Source of the DNA: Limnephilus marmoratus
Lineage: Eukaryota; Arthropoda; Insecta; Trichoptera; Limnephilidae
NCBI GenBank assembly: GCA_917880885.1
Contig: OU862916.1
Location: 49,574,831-49,638,830, forward strand
Reading direction: 5' to 3'
DNA: 64,000 nt
Shown in pieces: positions 60,885-64,000 of the stretch. A program made the translations under genes and the position numbers. Under the pieces are notes generated by a model that made no database searches, was not told the DNA's origin, and saw only the letters and a list, made by a program, of their open reading frames with translations. Every line of letters begins with the position of its first letter. Position 1 is the first letter of the stretch.

Positions 60885-61035
60885 TTATTATTGAAGATGA
60901 AGAAAATATGAAAAGAACAAGACACAAAAAAAACAGAAAAAGATACCTTATGGTCGCAACTGGGACTCGAACCCAGAACCCATCGTCTATCCGGGACGTG
61001 CGTTTACCAATTCCGCCATTGTGCCCTACTGTCAA
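60885..61035 (-). mobile_element. SINE-D with tRNA-like head
   Basis: On minus: head GGGCACAATGGCGGAATTGG, TAAACGCACGTCCCGG, B-box GGGTTCGAGTCCC, then GTGTCTTGTTCTTTTCATAT and CTTCATCTTCAATAATAATT. The D-arm resembles tRNA-Leu, but the 5' GGGCACA and 3' TTGCGAC do not pair, so I do not call a tRNA. Confidence 0.6.
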
Positions 61036-61304
61036 GCCGTCATAATAGTCAATCTCATATTTAAAATTTTAGAATTAACAATATTATCTTCAACTAATTT
61101 ATTTTCCATATCATAGGCAACTACCCTTTTTATTGGAAACAATCATTCTAAGAATTGGTTTGTAACCTGGATAGCGTTCAGGATAAATATATTCAAATTT
61201 TATTTATACGGAACTATTGACTTTTTATAAAAGCCTAAATGAATATTCCATTTTATAAGAAAAACTATCTTTTTGTAACTTTTGAAGGTTATTCCCATCC
61301 ATGT

Positions 61305-61545
61305 AATACATCATTGAAGAAGAAGATAATAATAATAATAATCCAAACTAAAATATGAAAGAGAACAAGACACAGAAAAACAGAAAAAGATAATGGTCGA
61401 AAATGAATTGGTAAACGCACGTCCCGTATAGGCGAAAGGTTCTGGGTACGAGTTCCAGTTGCGACAATTATCTTTGTGTCTTGTTTTCTTTCATATTTTT
61501 GTTTGGATTATTATTATTATAATATTCTTCTTCAATAAATCATTG
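61305..61545 (+). mobile_element. SINE-D, second copy, plus a reversed fragment
   Basis: 61397-61545 (plus): GAATTGGTAAACGCACGTCC, TTCTGGGTACGAGTTCCAGT, TTGTGTCTTGTTTTCTTTCA, ATTCTTCTTCAATAAATC. 61305-61395 is a tail in the opposite orientation (GAAGAAGAAGATAATAATAA, GAGAACAAGACACAGAAAAA). With 60885-61035 they make the interior of the foldback element itself partly palindromic. Confidence 0.55.
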
Positions 61546-61746
61546 TTCAAAAATGGTAAAATGGGACAATAATGATACACACATCCCGTAAATACAATAA
61601 ATTATTGTTCAAAAATATTAAAATGTAAAATAAGGTTAGGTTAGGTTAGATTTTAGTAGATATTTTGTTGGAGGATGTTTTGCCCGTAGGATATTTTATC
61701 GGAGATATTTTGTTGCGGGATGAAAACGCGCACTACCGTCCATCTG

Positions 61747-62397
61747 CTCTTCCCAAACTTGAAATTTGTTCATCATGATTTTCTGAGAGTTACTGGACAA
61801 TGGACATGTCCCTCTTTTTGTTATGTTTTATTGCGTTTACCATCACAATGCATGACTGTCTTTAAAAAGTTAAAAACCAATCGCATTCAAATTCTGTACA
61901 ACCTCGTTTGGTTGGCAAATTTCCTGGCAGCCATTATCGATACCCCCTCCGATAGCGTGCCGCGGAATCAATCAGGGCCCGGCACGGAATCGCAAAATTA
62001 TTACACATTATGCCCCGGCGGTAATCCCCACGATCGGTTCCGCCATTTTGGCCAGATTTGCTTTGGCGGGAATATCGTTGTTTTGGCGGGATTCGCTCTG
62101 GCCGGGGGAAGGTGTGAAACCAACTAACGAGCCGCTACCTCATCTGCCCAGGCCGCCTCGTTCCACCACCTCACCTCACAAAGTGCGAATTGCAACATTA
62201 GGTGGTCAAAGAAAGTTTTTGACAATGGTATAATAATACTAAAAGACGCTAACGTAATAATATACTCCGAATCGTTACATCTCAAAGGGGTAATTAGATA
62301 AAACCAACAGAGGCAAAACAGAAAACCTTTGAAAAGAGATATCACGTCATGAAAAGTACCCAATAATACATACCTACATAATAAAAAAACAATTATG
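61747..62397. other. No gene; GC-richer unsourced block at 61900-62170
   Basis: 61900-62170 has CpG-containing sequence (CCGCGGAATC, GGCGGGAATATCG, TTTTGGCGGGATTCGCTC). The 135-aa plus frame 61720-62127 begins in the foldback arm and shows no domain; I do not call it. Confidence 0.3.
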
Positions 62398-62795
62398 GCG
62401 GGAATGGGTACCGCAGAACCATTCATTGGATAACCAACACCTCTGCCACAGGTCACCCCAAGTGGTTCGCTACGTTTGGTGACTTAGCAGGGCTGCCCGG
62501 GTTTATGGGGATGAGGTGTTTTTAGGACTTGGTGAGGTTTGACTAGGACGGATGCGTCTGCCCATCTACTGCGTGGCGGGCCTAATTGGGAAAGACTGGT
62601 TGAGGGAGATCTTTTGATCTCTCCAGACGGACTCTATCGAACCATTGCCTTACAACGCAGTGGGAGGGATGGATGCACACATCCGCCTCTCATGGACATA
62701 CTAACCTCCAGATTCCTACCCACTCCTCATAGCATTTTCCTTCCTACCTTTTTTGTCTCAGCGCCTCCTGTGTGGAGCTATGTAAAAAAAAGTTA
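62398..62795 (+). mobile_element. SINE-B, full length
   Basis: GCGGGAATGGGTACCGCAGA, TTGGATAACCAACACCTCTG, CACCCCAAGTGGTTCGCTAC, GTGACTTAGCAGGGCTGCCC, CATCTACTGCGTGGCGGGCC, GATCTCTCCAGACGGACTCT, TAACCTCCAGATTCCTACCC and GCGCCTCCTGTGTGGAGCTA plus poly-A. It is the best plus-strand reference copy, though it lacks the CAAAGATGACATAGG block before the tail. Confidence 0.8.
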
Positions 62796-63062
62796 CTAGG
62801 GAACGTAAGGTTATACGTTTTTATAAATCCTGAAATAGTCAAATATTATTTAAAAAAAACATCGCTTAAACAGAAATGACAGCAATGCAAAAAGGACAAT
62901 TCTTCTCTCTCCACAACCCGAGTGTTGATTTGCGCATCTGAAACAATCGCTCACCTATTTGGCCCGATAACAACAAAAAATAACAAAAAGGTCGAAATTT
63001 CCGAAATTATTTCAACAAGCATCGACACGTCACAACATTCATGTTTAACCAACTTGATAAAA
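62796..63062. other. No gene seen
   Basis: Unassigned. Confidence 0.3.
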
Positions 63063-63178
63063 CCGTGATTGGTGACCGAATGTGAATAGTCCAGAACTTT
63101 CAAACTTTCTTTCCCATCTTCTACTCCTAAACACTACCGTTAGTTTGCAACACTCCCGTGATTGTCATACCCCTTAGA
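63063..63178 (+). mobile_element. SINE-A body fragment
   Basis: GTGATTGGTGACCGAATGTG, AATAGTCCAGAACTTTCAAA, CTTTCTTTCCCATCTTCTAC and GCAACACTCCCGTGATTGTC correspond to the SINE-A middle, diverged. Confidence 0.45.
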
Positions 63179-63184
63179 GTAGGG

Positions 63185-63450
63185 ACTAGCGTTTTTTTAA
63201 ATTAATTTTATTTTGTCCAGCAAAATAAGCGATCCGGATCTCTGTGCGTCCGGGGCTGGTTGTTCCTTTTTTTTGAGGATTTTGGCCCGGCGTTATATGG
63301 TGGAGTATGACCGGGGTATGGTCGGTACGAGCCGTGAGCAATCGATTTCGTTTTACGGCCGCTTTCGGGAGGAATGCGCGGTGCTGACCTATGACGTCAC
63401 AGGGCCTCGCAATGAAGGATGCGACGACCGCCACATCGGGTGAAAATGCA
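63185..63450. promoter_or_regulatory. GC-rich unsourced block with a perfect CRE
   Basis: TGACGTCA lies at 63392-63399 in a CpG-containing block with no repeat match. TGACGTCA is the full palindromic site of CREB/ATF-type factors. The frames on either strand overlap and have no domain. Regulatory function is inferred only. Confidence 0.25.
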
Positions 63451-63510
63451 CAATGGAGAATGAAGCTTTTAGGGAAATATTAAAAATACATTATTTATTT
63501 CAATTTGGGA

Positions 63511-64000
63511 GGCGGGTATGGATACCGCATATAATTTTTTGGATAACCAACACCCCTGACGTAGGTCACCCCAAGAAGTTAGGGAACGTACCCATACTAC
63601 ATGACCAACTTTTTGCAATTTTTAACCCCCCCCCCCCCCGGTGACCAAAATCCTAAGCAACCCGCCGCTCATTTGTATGGAGCGTGACATTTTGAAGACC
63701 CCCCCCTAAACGTGTCACGTAGTATGGGTACGTTCCCTTAGTTACGTTCGGTGACTTAGCAGGGGTGCCTGGGTTCATGGGGATGCTTTTGCTCACGTAC
63801 TGCGTGGCGGGCCGGATCGGGAGAGACTGGTTGAAGGAATCCTTTTGATCTTTTCAGTAGGACTCTCTCGACCCATCGTCTTGCTCCGCAGTGGGAGGAT
63901 TGGATTCATGATTCATACGTCCGTCACACATTGACCCTCAGATTTCTACTCACCTTCTCATCCTTTTTTACTTTCTAGAACATCCTCTCCTTCTTCTTCC
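63511..64000 (+). mobile_element. SINE-B, split by a MITE and cut by the window end
   Basis: GAGGCGGGTATGGATACCGC, GATAACCAACACCCCTGACG, then the insertion, then TTACGTTCGGTGACTTAGCA, TACTGCGTGGCGGGCCGGAT, GACTCTCTCGACCCATCGTC and TTGACCCTCAGATTTCTACT up to the window end. Confidence 0.8.
63582..63737. mobile_element. Harbinger-like MITE, 156 bp
   Basis: The ends GGGAACGTACCCATACTAC are inverted at the right as GTAGTATGGGTACGTTCCC. TTA is duplicated at 63579-63581 and 63738-63740, the TWA target of PIF/Harbinger elements. The interior is C-rich and non-coding. It sits in SINE-B exactly between the GTCACCCCAAG and TACGTTCGGTG blocks that are adjacent in other copies. Confidence 0.8.

Larger units (their letters stand above)
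60736..61737. mobile_element. Foldback-like element 2, 1002 bp
   Basis: It belongs to the family of element 1. The left end GGTTCCGCGACTTTT and the right end (inverted) GGTAGTGCGCGTTTTCATCC are flanked by GTCCATCTG on both sides (60727-60735, 61738-61746). The arms are short here (about 5 units ATATCCTACAGACAAAACAT each) and end in CCTAACCTAACCTAACCC and its inverse GGTTAGGTTAGGTTAG. The core AATAAATTATT-type segments match element 1. It carries SINE-D insertions inside. The target is an RTE relic. Confidence 0.75.

Noticed and set aside
60958..61028. tRNA-like sequence with a good B-box
   Set aside because: The acceptor ends do not pair and the sequence recurs at 61397 with a SINE tail. Treated as a SINE-D head, not a tRNA gene.
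61720..62127. 135-aa plus-strand frame as a gene
   Set aside because: It begins in the right arm of foldback element 2 and crosses the target duplication into unrelated DNA; no domain is recognised.

Overview
This window looks like repeat-rich, gene-poor nuclear DNA from an insect. It is AT-rich (about two-thirds A+T by eye). I find no complete host protein gene. Every long open frame is a retrotransposon reverse transcriptase or a relic of one. A moth is my best guess: the RTE reverse transcriptase, the mariner ends starting TTAGGTCCTTACATATGAAA and the short TC...CTAG Helitrons are all repeat types I associate with Lepidoptera. Other insects are not excluded. The only clearly functional single-copy gene seen is a tRNA-Gln (anticodon CTG) at 35290-35361.

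Layout. 0-10 kb: a SINE end, a short Helitron, nested inverted-repeat elements (1922-2524), SINE-B, a 17-unit minisatellite (5430-6056), GC-richer unsourced sequence and a Penelope long-terminal fragment. 10-17 kb: a mariner interrupted by an RTE LINE, the 3' end of LINE-K, a long-inverted-repeat element and two Helitrons. 17-28 kb: minisatellite, SINE-B copies, LINE 3' ends, and a Jockey-like LINE (25976-27180, minus). 28-33 kb: a Harbinger-like MITE, a palindromic Penelope terminal pair and a decayed Penelope element with GIY-YIG endonuclease (31150-32585, minus). 33-39 kb: a foldback-like element inside a tRNA-containing repeat, tRNA-Gln, a SINE-A split by a hammerhead-bearing retroelement, a second foldback-like element, and SINE-B split by a 9-bp-duplication MITE. 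39-52 kb: Helitrons, the longest LINE ORF (42892-45096, minus) and LINE-K (49629-51297, minus). 52-64 kb: more Helitrons, a hammerhead motif, RTE relics, a second member of the foldback family (60736-61737) and SINE-B copies.

How the parts relate. LINE-K and SINE-B share a 3' tail that forms a hairpin, so LINE-K is the likely mobiliser of SINE-B. The Penelope ends carry hammerhead ribozyme motifs whose very short helix III fits the dimer-cleaving type. Several other repeats carry the same motif or decayed versions of it. Many insertions are nested with intact target duplications, so a relative order can be read. Names such as SINE-A, SINE-B, LINE-K, family C, D and E are labels used only in this annotation. 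Family assignments come from motif recognition by eye; no database search was possible.
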